A stretch of DNA of 64,000 nucleotides from an uncultured Sphingopyxis sp. (GTDB lineage: Bacteria; Pseudomonadota; Alphaproteobacteria; Sphingomonadales; Sphingomonadaceae): the NCBI GenBank assembly GCA_937873425.1, contig CALMYE010000014.1, positions 36,767 through 100,766 on the forward strand. The letters are read 5' to 3'. A program made the position numbers and the translations under genes. Within the stretch, counting starts at the first letter, position 1, and each line of letters begins with the position of its first letter. The notes under the pieces are model-generated. The model saw only the letters and a program-made list of their open reading frames with translations, was not told the origin of the DNA and made no database searches. Positions 24,974-33,231 of this stretch are shown in pieces.

Positions 24974-26953
24974 GTGCCCACAATATTGGCAGAACGACCA
25001 TCCCTCACATCCGTCAGCGGCGAAGCGGAGACCGTCCTTCGGCCCAAATTGAAGCGTGGACCCAAGCCGAAGCCGATTGTCGAATTCCCCGAGCCGTCGG
25101 CCGAGGACTGGATCGATCCACCGACGTTTCCCGAAGCACTCGCGCTGCACATGAGGCGGCACGGCGACAGCTGCAATCATCTCCATCGCGCCATCATCCG
25201 TCCCGGCGACAAAACCGACCGCAAGACGATCCAAACCTGGGCTGTCGGTGCAAAATCGCCAGGGACCGTAGAAAGCCTTGCCGTTCTAGAACGAATCGAG
25301 TGGCGCTATCGTCTGCCGGCGGGCTATTTCCACGAGAAGCTGGACCGGAGCGGCCGGGCCGCTGCACGGCCCGCTATTGCGAAACTTACGATCGCCGAGC
25401 GTCGCCGGCTTGCCTGGCACCTTCCGAGCGATTTCTCGAAACGACCCAAACGCGAGCGCGAGGAGATATTGGCGTGGGTGCGCTCGGTGATCATCGAGGG
25501 CGCCACAGATTATCGGCGCTTCCAGCGCGAAGCGACGCAGCAGCGATTCTCGCTTCGTTTTCCGGGTAACCTCGGTGACCGGCGTGTTCGAAGTGGCGGC
25601 GGTTCCGGTAAGGATGATCCGAACGAGGGAACGGAATTGGCGTGCCGGGATGCACCTTTGCATCTCCAGCAAGAAGTCGGCCGCCTCATCGCGTTCAAGA
25701 CCTCGACCCTGGCTCCATCGGGGCTTTTACGGCAGGGGATGTGGGGCGAAGAGACTGCATCGCAGAAACTCGAGCATCTCGGGTTGCTCTTCGGCGCGCT
25801 GCGGTCGCCGGCCGACGGCGAGATCAAGGGGCTCGGCGTTCCGATCGACCGGCTGTGCCTCGCCATGCTTCTCTTCCCGTCTCTTTGGGACTGGTATCTC
25901 CATTGGCGCGAAGATCGCCGCGGCTTCTACACGAGCTGGGAAATCAACATGCTCGACCTCGCGCTCTCGCTTGCGAGAGACAAGACGGGCTGGATGCGGC
26001 AGCACTCTGACCTCGCAGATGCGCTGCAACCCGTTGAAGGTTTGATCTCAGCTGCGGATGTCGATGAGGCGCGGCGGGACTGGGATGCGGTCTGCGACCG
26101 CTTCACCATCTATGCGCTGAACCGAAAAAAGGACGTCCAGCGCGTCGCGAAGGTTCATCGTGATCCTTTCGAGCCCATATTGCCCATCCTTGAAGCTGAG
26201 AGCCCCGTCGGCGAATATCGCAAGATCACTGAAGAAATACTGGACCGGCTGCCGAGTGCGCGTCGCTATCCGAAAGCGGCGGCCGAGGCCGTGCGCGCCT
26301 TTCTGATGTTGCGCTTCGGACTGCATCTTGGCCTCCGGCAGAAGAATTTGCGCCAGCTCCGCTTTTGCGTTCGGGGTGGGCGTCACAGCAGCGAGAAACA
26401 GCTCGAAACGCTGAAATGCGGTGAACTGCGATGGAATGATCTTTCGGGCGGTTGGGAGGTCTTCATTCCGGCGGTTGCCTTCAAGAATGCGTCCTCGTCC
26501 TTTTTCAGCCGAAAGCCCTATCGACTGCTGCTGCCCGATCTCGGACGGCTCTATGAGTTCATCGATCTCTATCTGGAGCGGGATCGGCAAATTCTACTCG
26601 GAGGGGCCGAGGATCCGAAGACCTTCTTCGTGAAGTCTGCCAAGCTGACCACGAAAAATGCCGCTTATAGCCAGGTCGGTTTTTACGATGCCTGGCGCCT
26701 AGCGATCCAGCGCTATGGGATCTACAACCCATATACCGGCCGCGGTGCGATCAAGGGTCTACTTCCACACGGTCCGCACAATGTGCGCGACGTTCTGGCT
26801 ACCCATGTCCTCAAAAAGACCGGCTCCTATGAGCAGGCGGGCTATGCCATCCAGGACAGCCCGGAAATTGTCGCGAAGCATTACGGTCGATTCTTCCCGC
26901 ACGATAAATCAGCGTTGGCAGCGGTAGTGCTCAATCAGGCTTGGGAGACCTGA
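24974..26953 (+). CDS. Large tyrosine recombinase-like protein
   Basis: 659 residues from a GTG with CAGGAG nine bases upstream. The N-terminal ~430 residues have no family I know. The last ~220 carry a tyrosine recombinase pattern: GLHLGLRQKNLRQL (candidate Arg), a basic strand FFSRKPYRLLLP, PHNVRDVLATH (HxxR) and AIQDSPEIVAKHYGRFFP (catalytic Tyr). It is much longer than ordinary integrases. It starts the second half of the island beside a tRNA gene, so it may be the recombinase of a second element, although the tRNA 3' end faces away from it. Confidence 0.75.
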   Translation: MPTILAERPSLTSVSGEAETVLRPKLKRGPKPKPIVEFPEPSAEDWIDPPTFPEALALHMRRHGDSCNHLHRAIIRPGDKTDRKTIQTWAVGAKSPGTVESLAVLERIEWRYRLPAGYFHEKLDRSGRAAARPAIAKLTIAERRRLAWHLPSDFSKRPKREREEILAWVRSVIIEGATDYRRFQREATQQRFSLRFPGNLGDRRVRSGGGSGKDDPNEGTELACRDAPLHLQQEVGRLIAFKTSTLAPSGLLRQGMWGEETASQKLEHLGLLFGALRSPADGEIKGLGVPIDRLCLAMLLFPSLWDWYLHWREDRRGFYTSWEINMLDLALSLARDKTGWMRQHSDLADALQPVEGLISAADVDEARRDWDAVCDRFTIYALNRKKDVQRVAKVHRDPFEPILPILEAESPVGEYRKITEEILDRLPSARRYPKAAAEAVRAFLMLRFGLHLGLRQKNLRQLRFCVRGGRHSSEKQLETLKCGELRWNDLSGGWEVFIPAVAFKNASSSFFSRKPYRLLLPDLGRLYEFIDLYLERDRQILLGGAEDPKTFFVKSAKLTTKNAAYSQVGFYDAWRLAIQRYGIYNPYTGRGAIKGLLPHGPHNVRDVLATHVLKKTGSYEQAGYAIQDSPEIVAKHYGRFFPHDKSALAAVVLNQAWET

Positions 26954-27117
26954 GAGGCACTGGGCTGACGGCAAATCGAGCGCGGCCTTAAAAGAGCGCG
27001 CACTGGCGGCGGCAGGCTGCCGCCAGAGGTCGCGCGTTTGCTTGGGTTGCCGCGCTGCGCTCTCGGCTCGCTGATCTTGGCGGGGCGGCGGCTAAGCACA
27101 TCTGCGCACGCACGCCG

Positions 27118-27155
27118 CCCCGCCTGCGGCTTCGCCCAGGGCGGGGCTTTTTTTC
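27118..27155 (+). terminator. Rho-independent terminator
   Basis: GCCCCGCC (27118-27125) pairs with GGCGGGGC (27141-27148), followed by seven Ts. It lies 165 bases after the recombinase stop and before the ParB leader. Confidence 0.75.
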
Positions 27156-27179
27156 GATGTTGGCGCCCCGCTGACCGCA

Positions 27180-27395
27180 CGGCGGCGTTGTTGTGAGGCC
27201 GGCCACGGACAGCGGGTCGTTCGGCGAACGGCTATGGGACCGCTCGGCCGCCCCGCAAGCCTGCGCTGCGCGTCGGCTCCTTCACTTCGTTACGGCCCTT
27301 CGGGTGCGCGCCGTCCTTTGGCGCGGTCCCGTCGCCTTTTCTCGCCGCCCGCCCCGCCGTCCGGGGCCGGGTGTGCTGAGAGAAGGAAGAAAGTC
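27180..27395 (+). promoter_or_regulatory. GC-rich leader of parB-like gene, duplicated before ardC
   Basis: This 216-base region resembles the 217 bases before ardC (30881-31098): both begin with CGGCGGCGTTG, share CTTCGTT-N-CGGCCCTTCGG in the middle and end in a C-rich block before AAGGA/GGAGA. The equal distance to the start codon suggests a shared promoter/leader that makes the genes respond together. Confidence 0.55.
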
Positions 27396-29189
27396 ATGAA
27401 GCTGGATTTCATTGAATTGGGCAACCTGTCCATCGCAGCCGCCAACATGCGCGGGAAAGGGAAGGACCCCGACGTCACAGACCTTATGCCGAGCATCCGT
27501 GCGCGCGGCGTGCTGGTTCCGTTGCTCGTTCGTCCGAACTGCGCAGACGGTAATTACGAGATTGTCGCCGGGCGTCGGCGTTTTACCGCTGTGGGCGCGG
27601 TCGCGCGTGAGGGCGGGGTAGTGAAGCCTATCCCCTGCGCCATTCTCGACGAAGGCGACGATGCCGATGCACTCGAAGCGTCGATGCTCGAAAATCTCGC
27701 ACGGGTGCAGCCCGACGAGGTCAGCCAGTGGGAAGCGTTCGTCGCGCTCGTCAAGGCGGGGCGGTCGGTGGAGGAGGTCGCGGACAGCTTCGGGTTCGAG
27801 CCGCGAGCGGTGAAACGCATCCTTGCGCTCGGCAATCTGCTTCCGCGCATCCGCACCCTCTATCGCGGCGGGGAAATCGATGCGGGCACCGTGCGTCACC
27901 TGACCCTCGCTTCCAAGAGCCAGCAGAAGGCATGGTTGGCGCTGTTCGACGATGAAGGGGCTTATTGCCCGACCGGCCATCAGCTCAAGGCTTGGCTGTT
28001 CGGCGGTACCGCTATTGCGGTGAAACATGCGCTGTTCGATGTTACGGAAACGAAGCTTGCTGTCGTGTCCGATCTGTTCGGCGAGGACAGCTTCTTTGCC
28101 GATACCGATGCCTTCTGGTCGGCGCAGATGGCGGCTATCGAGGCGGACAAGGCCGCCTATCTCGAAGCGGGGTGGTCCGATGTCGTCATCATGGCGCGTG
28201 GTGACTGGTTCCGGTCGTGGGATTACGCCCATGCGGGCAAGCGCAAGGGCGGCCGCGTCTATGTCGAGGTTCGCGAGAACGGCGAGGTGGCTTTCCACGA
28301 AGGCTTCGTCACGACGAAGGACGCGAAGCGGCTTTCGAGTGGCAAGGGAGACGGCAACCGCGATGCCGAACTCGCCAAGCCTGTTCGTCCCGAGGTGTCG
28401 GGTCCGCTCAATGCCTATATCGATCTTCATCGCCATGCGGCGGTGCGCGCCGATCTGGCAGGGCAGGGCGGGGTCGCGCTCCGGGCGATGCTTGCCCATG
28501 TCATCGCGGGTGCGGACCTGTGGCGCGTCGATGTCGAAAGCCAGCGCGCGCCGAAGGAAGATATTGCCGAGAGCGTCGAGAGCTGTTCCGCCGAGGCGGC
28601 ATTCGACCTCAAGCGCCGCGCAGTACTTGCAGTGCTGGGTTTAGATGCGGAAGCGCCCACCGTCACGGGAAGGCCGATGAACCGTCCCCCTTTTTCCCCG
28701 CTGTTCGCGCGGCTGCTCGAACTCCCCGATCCGGTGGTGCTGGAGATTGTGGTGATCGTCATGGGCGAGACGCTGCAAGCGGGAAGCGAAGCGGTGGAGA
28801 TGATCGGCCTTCATCTGGGCACCGATATGCGCCAGCACTGGTCGGCGGACGCGGCCTTCTTCGACCAGCTTCGCGACCGCGAAGTTCTGCTCGCCATCGT
28901 CGGCGAGGTTGCGGGACCGGAGGTCGCCGCAGCGAACGGCGGTGAGAAGGGCAAGGCTATGAAAGCCATTGTCTCCGATTGCCTTGAGGGTGCCAACGGT
29001 CGGGCCAAGGCCGAGCCGTGGGTGCCGCAGTGGATGGCTTTTCCGCCTTCGGCCTATACCGCGCGGGGCGGGGTGGGCAGCGTCCAGTCGGCGGCGAGCA
29101 TCCGACATGAGCTTGCGGCCAGCGCCGAGGGCGAAGCCGCGGAAACCAACGAGGGCGATGCCGAGGAGCACCCTCCTCTGGCAGCCTGA
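27396..29189 (+). CDS. ParB/RepB/Spo0J-family protein of mobile element
   Basis: About 597 residues. The N-terminal ParB nuclease-like domain (about 1-100) has IRARGVLVPLLVRP, YEIVAGRRRFTA and ALEASMLENLARVQPDEVSQ; a KorB-like HTH follows (VEEVADSFGFEPRAVKRILAL). The C-terminal ~400 residues are element-specific. No ParA is next to it. Large ParB-like proteins of this form are common on alphaproteobacterial conjugative elements, where they take part in maintenance or regulation rather than chromosome partition. ATG 27396 follows AAGGAAGAAAG. Confidence 0.85.
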   Translation: MKLDFIELGNLSIAAANMRGKGKDPDVTDLMPSIRARGVLVPLLVRPNCADGNYEIVAGRRRFTAVGAVAREGGVVKPIPCAILDEGDDADALEASMLENLARVQPDEVSQWEAFVALVKAGRSVEEVADSFGFEPRAVKRILALGNLLPRIRTLYRGGEIDAGTVRHLTLASKSQQKAWLALFDDEGAYCPTGHQLKAWLFGGTAIAVKHALFDVTETKLAVVSDLFGEDSFFADTDAFWSAQMAAIEADKAAYLEAGWSDVVIMARGDWFRSWDYAHAGKRKGGRVYVEVRENGEVAFHEGFVTTKDAKRLSSGKGDGNRDAELAKPVRPEVSGPLNAYIDLHRHAAVRADLAGQGGVALRAMLAHVIAGADLWRVDVESQRAPKEDIAESVESCSAEAAFDLKRRAVLAVLGLDAEAPTVTGRPMNRPPFSPLFARLLELPDPVVLEIVVIVMGETLQAGSEAVEMIGLHLGTDMRQHWSADAAFFDQLRDREVLLAIVGEVAGPEVAAANGGEKGKAMKAIVSDCLEGANGRAKAEPWVPQWMAFPPSAYTARGGVGSVQSAASIRHELAASAEGEAAETNEGDAEEHPPLAA

Positions 29190-29196
29190 GAACATG

Positions 29197-29228
29197 GGGC
29201 GGGCGGCTTCGGTCGCCTGCCCATTTTT
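29197..29228 (+). terminator. Rho-independent terminator after parB-like gene
   Basis: GGGCGGGCGGC pairs with GTCGCCTGCCC around a TTCG loop, followed by ATTTTT. It lies 8 bases after the stop. Confidence 0.85.
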
Positions 29229-29281
29229 AGCGCGGGGAAATTGACGCGCCGGTCGAGCCCGGCGCGGCTTTGATCGTTCGG

Positions 29282-29315
29282 CGCGCGCCGCTGCCACAGG
29301 CGGCATCGGCGCGCG
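29282..29315. repeat. Perfect 9-bp inverted repeat in intergenic DNA
   Basis: CGCGCGCCG (29282-29290) and CGGCGCGCG (29307-29315) are exact inverse complements, with an inner TGCC/GGCA pair. No poly-T follows on either strand. It could be a binding site or a structured RNA. Confidence 0.5.
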
Positions 29316-29329
29316 TGTACAAAGAGAAA

Positions 29330-29357
29330 GGCGGCGTGAGGAGTTCCTCGCGCCGCC
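29330..29357 (-). terminator. Minus-strand hairpin with T-rich tail
   Basis: GGCGGCGTGAGGA pairs along 13 positions (one G-T) with TCCTCGCGCCGCC. On the minus strand it is followed by TTTCTCTTT, as expected of a terminator. It lies directly after the stop of the minus-strand frame 29360-29668. Confidence 0.5.
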
Positions 29358-29359
29358 CT

Positions 29360-29668
29360 TCAACGATGTATGCATCGCAAAACATCGCCCCCCACCACCG
29401 AGCCGTCGCGTGGGTCGCAGTAGCGACCGCTCAGCGGAAGATTTCGTGCTCTCCCTATTAACGGCGGCGGTCGCGCAGAATTGTAGAAACCCGACAGGAT
29501 TGCGAGCAAGCGACTGCAACTCATCGCAATTTCCTCGGTCGATTGTCCCAGCACGGGATTCTCGTCCTTCTGCATTGGATAGCCGGGAGGATATTCCGCC
29601 GCGTTGCGAGCGGGAAACGAAGTGGCGCGGGGAACGGGAGCTTCGGCGTGCGCCACGAACTTCTCCAT
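29360..29668 (-). CDS. Hypothetical protein on minus strand
   Basis: 102 residues with no recognised family; a central segment QSTEEIAMSCSRLLAILSGF could be a helix, and the C-terminus has the pattern GRYCDPRDGSVVGGD. It is supported mainly by the hairpin and T-tract right after its stop and by the lack of any other gene in 29190-29957. The start is unclear: ATG 29668 has only a close-set GGAAG, TTG 29677 is possible. Confidence 0.35.
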   Translation of the reverse strand: MEKFVAHAEAPVPRATSFPARNAAEYPPGYPMQKDENPVLGQSTEEIAMSCSRLLAILSGFYNSARPPPLIGRARNLPLSGRYCDPRDGSVVGGDVLRCIHR

Positions 29669-29767
29669 ATCTTCCAATGCGAGGCTTCCAACGTCTCTAC
29701 GAACTCAGCCGCAGATCCATCCCCGGCGACGGGCGAGTTGACCTGGACCGGCGCGGCGCCCCGCAAA

Positions 29768-29850
29768 AGTGCGGCGGCGCGATTATTTCCCCGCGTGCTT
29801 CGCACGCTCCTCGCGGCCGCTTCGCTTTCAAATAATCGCGCCGCCGCACT
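29768..29850. repeat. 21-bp perfect inverted repeat before DUF736 gene
   Basis: Arms 29768-29788 and 29830-29850 are exact reverse complements (one arm includes TGCGGCGGCGCGATTATTT). The 41-base loop holds a smaller hairpin, GCGTGC-TTC-GCACGC. It begins 190 bases before the DUF736 start. The left arm resembles the starts of the ParB and ArdC leaders. It is too long for a typical terminator and has no T-tract. Confidence 0.75.
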
Positions 29851-29957
29851 CCTCCGCTTTGCTGCGGCCTTGCAGGTTCGCAGGGCGCCTCATGCGCCGG
29901 TCCCTGGTCCGCCCATGCCGCAGGGATGGTCCCGCGGCTCATTTAAGGAGACGACCA

Positions 29958-30281
29958 ATGGCAGCTATCGGCTTTGTGAACGGCACCATCGAAACGGGTT
30001 TCGTGGGCCAACTGAAAACCCTCTCGATCCGCGCAGCGATCGAAATCCGGACCAACCGCTCGAAGGCAGGCGACGTCCAGCCCGACTACCGGGTCTATTC
30101 CGAGGGCGTCGAGATCGGTGCCGGCTGGATCCGCGTCGGACAGGTATCGCGTGAACCCTATGTGTCGCTGAGCCTCGCGGCTCCCGAGTTTGGGCCGCGC
30201 CGACTCTATGCGAACCTCGGCCGCGCCGCCGGCCAGGACGGCGAAGACGGCTACGCGCTCATCTGGAACCCGGTCGACTGA
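29958..30281 (+). CDS. DUF736 family protein
   Basis: 107 residues. It begins MAAIGFVNGTIETGFVGQLK and contains IEIRTNRSKAGDVQPDYRVYS and GAGWIRVGQVSREPYVSLSL, all typical of DUF736. The family is almost always on alphaproteobacterial plasmids and conjugative elements next to transfer genes; its biochemical role is not known. AAGGAG lies 8 bases before the ATG. It is followed by a strong terminator. Confidence 0.9.
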   Translation: MAAIGFVNGTIETGFVGQLKTLSIRAAIEIRTNRSKAGDVQPDYRVYSEGVEIGAGWIRVGQVSREPYVSLSLAAPEFGPRRLYANLGRAAGQDGEDGYALIWNPVD

Positions 30282-30293
30282 GCGGGCCGGCAA

Positions 30294-30325
30294 CCCCGCA
30301 CCGCTTCGGCGGTGCGGGGCTTTGT
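30294..30325. terminator. Strong terminator between DUF736 and alpA-like genes
   Basis: CCCCGCACCGC-TTCG-GCGGTGCGGGG is a perfect 11-bp stem with a TTCG loop, followed by CTTTGT. It sits between two convergent genes and could serve both strands. Confidence 0.85.
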
Positions 30326-30338
30326 CGTGCTTGGGCGC

Positions 30339-30560
30339 TCAGGCGGCGAGCGCCGGCAGGTCGGCGAGCGTGAAGGTGATCGGATTGCGCTGCCAGATCG
30401 CGACCTCGGACTCGCGCCAGCCGCAGCATCGCTCTGCGAGCTTATGCTGCGGCGGGAAGGTGCCGGCGGCGATCTTGCGATAGAGCGTCGCGCGGCTGAG
30501 GCCGGTGCGGTCGAGCACGCTATTGAGGCGGAGAAAGCGATCGACGGGCTGGGATGACAT
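30339..30560 (-). CDS. AlpA-family DNA-binding regulator
   Basis: 73 residues from the ATG at 30560 (AAGGAA upstream). It has the AlpA/MerR-like winged helix: FLRLNSVLDRTGLSRATLYR, then KIAAGTFPPQHKL and GWRESEVAIWQ. Members regulate integrase or excision genes of islands and prophages. It is convergent with DUF736 and divergent from the ardC operon, so it may act on the 30561-31098 region. Confidence 0.88.
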   Translation of the reverse strand: MSSQPVDRFLRLNSVLDRTGLSRATLYRKIAAGTFPPQHKLAERCCGWRESEVAIWQRNPITFTLADLPALAA

Positions 30561-30880
30561 GGCAATTTCCTTCATGGCATGACTGGTTTTGATGCCCCGT
30601 GGGATGAAGGTTGGTGATGATCGCGCTCGCGTCAACCTTATGGGAATCTGTGTAAATTCGTGCCTATTAGTCCCTATCGGTTCCCGTTTGTTTCTGTTTG
30701 TTTCCTGTTGTTCCCCTGCGACCGATGCGCGGATGCGAATATTTTCTCTCATGGCGTCTCAGCGCCGTGCTCAGACGGTGAAATTGAGACCGCTTGGGGC
30801 GGTCGCGTCCGGATCGCCGCGCCGCGAGCGGCTCGATCGTCATTCGAGTCGTTCGGATTTGGACCAGCGGTCGCCGCTTC
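30561..30880. other. Intergenic region upstream of alpA-like gene, with short repeats
   Basis: About 320 bases without a gene. It contains direct repeats GTTTGTTTC at 30686-30694 and 30696-30704, flanked by TTCCC and TGTTGTTCCCC. This tract could be a regulator or recombinase binding site. Nothing else is recognised. Confidence 0.45.
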
Positions 30881-31098
30881 GCGGCGGCGTTGATTGTCCC
30901 CGGCTGGGCGGGGGCAGGGTGGGCGCCACTCGCCTCTAGCCCCGCACGGCCGGGCCGCAACCCGCGTGCCGCGGGTCCTCCTCTTCGTTCCGGCCCTTCG
31001 GGTGCAGCCCGGCCGATCTCGCGGGTCTGCCGGCTCCCTCCTGCCGCCCACCCCGCCCCCTTCCGGGCCGGGGTGCGGTGGCTGGAAGGAGAAGGGAC
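30881..31098 (+). promoter_or_regulatory. Leader of ardC operon, related to the parB leader
   Basis: Begins GCGGCGGCGTTGATTGTCCCC, carries CTTCGTTCCGGCCCTTCGG in the same relative place as the 27180 leader and ends GGAAGGAGAAGGGAC before ATG 31099. Nested GC hairpins are likely in the transcript. Confidence 0.55.
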
Positions 31099-31992
31099 AT
31101 GCGTGCGGAAAGACAGGAACGGGCCAGCCTCTACACCGAGGTTACCAACCGTATCATCGCAGAGTTGGAAGAGGGGCGACTGCCTTGGGTGCAGCCTTGG
31201 GATAGCGCCGCGTGCGGATGCACGATGCCGCAGAACGCGGGAACCGCTCGGCGCTATTCGGGGATCAATGTGCTGCTCCTGTGGGCCGAGGGGATTGCCA
31301 AGGGCTATGCGTCGCAGCGCTGGCTGACCTATCGGCAGGCGGAAGCGGCAGGCGGCAATGTCCGGCGCGGCGAGAAGGGAACCGTCATCTGTTATGCCGA
31401 CCGCTTCACGCCCAAGATCGAAGCCGAGGCGGCGCGCGGCGAGGATCGCGAGGCGCGGCAGGTGGCGTTCCTCAAGCGCTTTGTCGTGTTCAACGTCGAT
31501 CAATGCGGGGGACTGCCGGAAGATTTCACCGCCCCGATGGTAGGCCCCGATCCGGTGCTCGCGATTGCCGAGGCCGACGCGCTGATTGTGGCGAGCGGCG
31601 CCACGTTCAACATCGGCGGCGGCGAAGCCTTCTACAGCCCTTCCCATGACTTTGTGCAGGTGCCGCCGCAGGCAGCGTTTCATGAGCATGTGAACTGGTA
31701 TCGCACGGCCTTGCATGAACTCGGCCATTGGACTGGTCATGGCAGCCGTTTGGACCGCGACCAGAAAGGCGGGTTTGGATCGGTGGCCTATGCCAAGGAA
31801 GAGCTTGTCGCCGAGATGGCGGCGGCGTTCACCTGTGCTTCGCTCGGAATCGCGCCGACCGTGCGGCACGCCGATTATATCGGCTCGTGGTTGTCGGTGC
31901 TCCGTGATGACGAGAAGGCGATCTTCCGCGCCGCCAGCCAAGCAAGCAAGGCCAGCGACTATCTTTTGGCGTTCGCGGGAGACGACCAATGA
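31099..31992 (+). CDS. ardC: ArdC-like antirestriction protein
   Basis: 297 residues. The N-terminal ssDNA-binding domain (LYTEVTNRIIAELEEGRLPWVQPW, SGINVLLLW, WLTYRQAEAAGGNVRRGEKG) is followed by a zinc metallopeptidase-like domain with HELGHWTGH near residue 205 and a distal Glu (EELVAEMAAAF). ArdC protects single-stranded DNA entering a recipient from restriction. GGAGAAGGGAC precedes the ATG. It overlaps the next gene as ATGA. Confidence 0.9.
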   Translation: MRAERQERASLYTEVTNRIIAELEEGRLPWVQPWDSAACGCTMPQNAGTARRYSGINVLLLWAEGIAKGYASQRWLTYRQAEAAGGNVRRGEKGTVICYADRFTPKIEAEAARGEDREARQVAFLKRFVVFNVDQCGGLPEDFTAPMVGPDPVLAIAEADALIVASGATFNIGGGEAFYSPSHDFVQVPPQAAFHEHVNWYRTALHELGHWTGHGSRLDRDQKGGFGSVAYAKEELVAEMAAAFTCASLGIAPTVRHADYIGSWLSVLRDDEKAIFRAASQASKASDYLLAFAGDDQ

Positions 31993-32243
31993 GGCGCCGC
32001 GATCTCTCAACCGTCACCGTCCAAGACGTCGAGGGTCGGATGGTGATCGCGCTGCGCAAAATGACCGCGCGGCAGGGTGATATCTTCCTGTCGGCCCGCT
32101 TCGATGAAACGCCCTATCCGGAGTTGGCGGGGCGGCACGGCGTCACCGTTGAGGAGGTAATAGCCGACCTCGCTGAGGCCCTCCTTATGTGGTCGCGCTG
32201 CCTTCATGCGCGCTTCCCGCAGCTGGTCTGGCCGTGGTTTTGA
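31989..32243 (+). CDS. Small sigma-70 region 4-like HTH protein
   Basis: 84 residues. The middle section (LRKMTARQGDIFLSARFDETPYPELAGRHGVTVEEVIADLAEALLM) has the spacing of a sigma-70 region 4 helix-turn-helix. There is no region 2, so it is not a complete sigma factor. It overlaps ardC by 4 bases and is translationally coupled. Confidence 0.6.
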   Translation: MRRRDLSTVTVQDVEGRMVIALRKMTARQGDIFLSARFDETPYPELAGRHGVTVEEVIADLAEALLMWSRCLHARFPQLVWPWF

Positions 32244-32286
32244 TGCGCGTACGTCCGGATCGCGCTTGCCATCCGGGCGTACGCAT
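32243..32286. terminator. Imperfect hairpin after the small HTH gene
   Basis: ATGCG..TACG.CCGGAT pairs with ATCCGG.CGTACGCAT with a two-base bulge; only ATTTCA follows, so termination would be weak. It starts at the stop codon of the upstream gene. Confidence 0.35.
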
Positions 32287-32298
32287 TTCAGGAAGAGA

Positions 32299-33222
32299 AT
32301 GATGCGAACCTCTCTCGAACATCTTCCGCAATCGAAGCAGCGCGAACTGGCGCATGTCGTGCGCGTGCTGTTCGAGGAGTTCGAGGCGGCCCACACGATG
32401 GGCACGTCGAAATGGAAGAAGCAGGCCCGCATCTTCAAGATTGTCCTCTATGGCAGTTATGCGCGCGGCGACTGGGTCGATGATCCGGTCGGCGGCTACA
32501 AGTCGGACTATGATTTGCTTATCGTCGTCAATGACGACCGGCTGACCGACTTCGAGGTCTGGTCCGCCGCCGAGGACCGGCTGATGCGTGAGGTCACGAT
32601 CAACAACAGTCTGACCGCACCGGTCAGCTTCATCGTCCACACGCTCACCGATGTGAATGCGCAGCTTGAACGCGGGCGGCCGTTCTTCGCCGATATCGTT
32701 GCGCAGGGCATCGCACTCTACGAGGCTGAGGGCTACGCGTTCGCGCAGCCCCGCAACCTTCCCGCCGGTGAAGCGCAGGTCGAAGCCCAGAAGCACTTCG
32801 ATTATTGGCATCCACTTGCAATCCATGCCTTGAAGCTCGCGCGTGCCAGCATCGACAACGGAGTGGCTCGGGACGCTGCCTTTATGATGCATCAGGCGAC
32901 CGAGCGACTATACCATTGCCTGCTCCTCACGGTCACGTTGTACTCGCCAAAATCTCACCGCCTCAATTTCCTGCGCTCGCAGTGTGAACAGATTGCGCCC
33001 GCGCTGATCGAAGCCTGGCCGCGTGGCGACAAGTTCAGCCGCCGCTGCTTCGAACTATTGCGGCTGGCGTACGTCAACTCTCGCTACTCACCTTCGTACG
33101 AAATCACCGCCGAGGAACTGAACTGGATCGGCGAGCGCGTCGCCGCGCTCGAAGGCCTCGTCGAAACCATCTGCCGCGACCATCTCGCGGGATTGCAGGG
33201 CGCCGACCGCGCCGCAGAATAG
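32299..33222 (+). CDS. Fused nucleotidyltransferase (MNT) and HEPN protein
   Basis: About 307 residues. The N-terminal half has a polymerase-beta-type minimal nucleotidyltransferase: IVLYGSYARGDW near residue 52 and SDYDLLIVV near 69, giving GS and DxD. The C-terminal half is HEPN-like (HFDYWHPLAIHALKLARA, AAFMMHQATERLYHCLLL). In HEPN-MNT toxin-antitoxin pairs these are separate: MNT adenylylates HEPN, an RNase. Here they are one chain. ATG 32299 (or 32302) has GGAAGAG upstream. It lies between ardC and mucR on a mobile element. Confidence 0.8.
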   Translation: MMRTSLEHLPQSKQRELAHVVRVLFEEFEAAHTMGTSKWKKQARIFKIVLYGSYARGDWVDDPVGGYKSDYDLLIVVNDDRLTDFEVWSAAEDRLMREVTINNSLTAPVSFIVHTLTDVNAQLERGRPFFADIVAQGIALYEAEGYAFAQPRNLPAGEAQVEAQKHFDYWHPLAIHALKLARASIDNGVARDAAFMMHQATERLYHCLLLTVTLYSPKSHRLNFLRSQCEQIAPALIEAWPRGDKFSRRCFELLRLAYVNSRYSPSYEITAEELNWIGERVAALEGLVETICRDHLAGLQGADRAAE

Positions 33223-33231
33223 GGGAAGATC

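Noticed and set aside
24706-26953. Second element simply integrated at the 3' end of tRNA-Thr
   Set aside because: The tRNA 3' end faces away from the recombinase, and I saw no direct repeat of it in the window.
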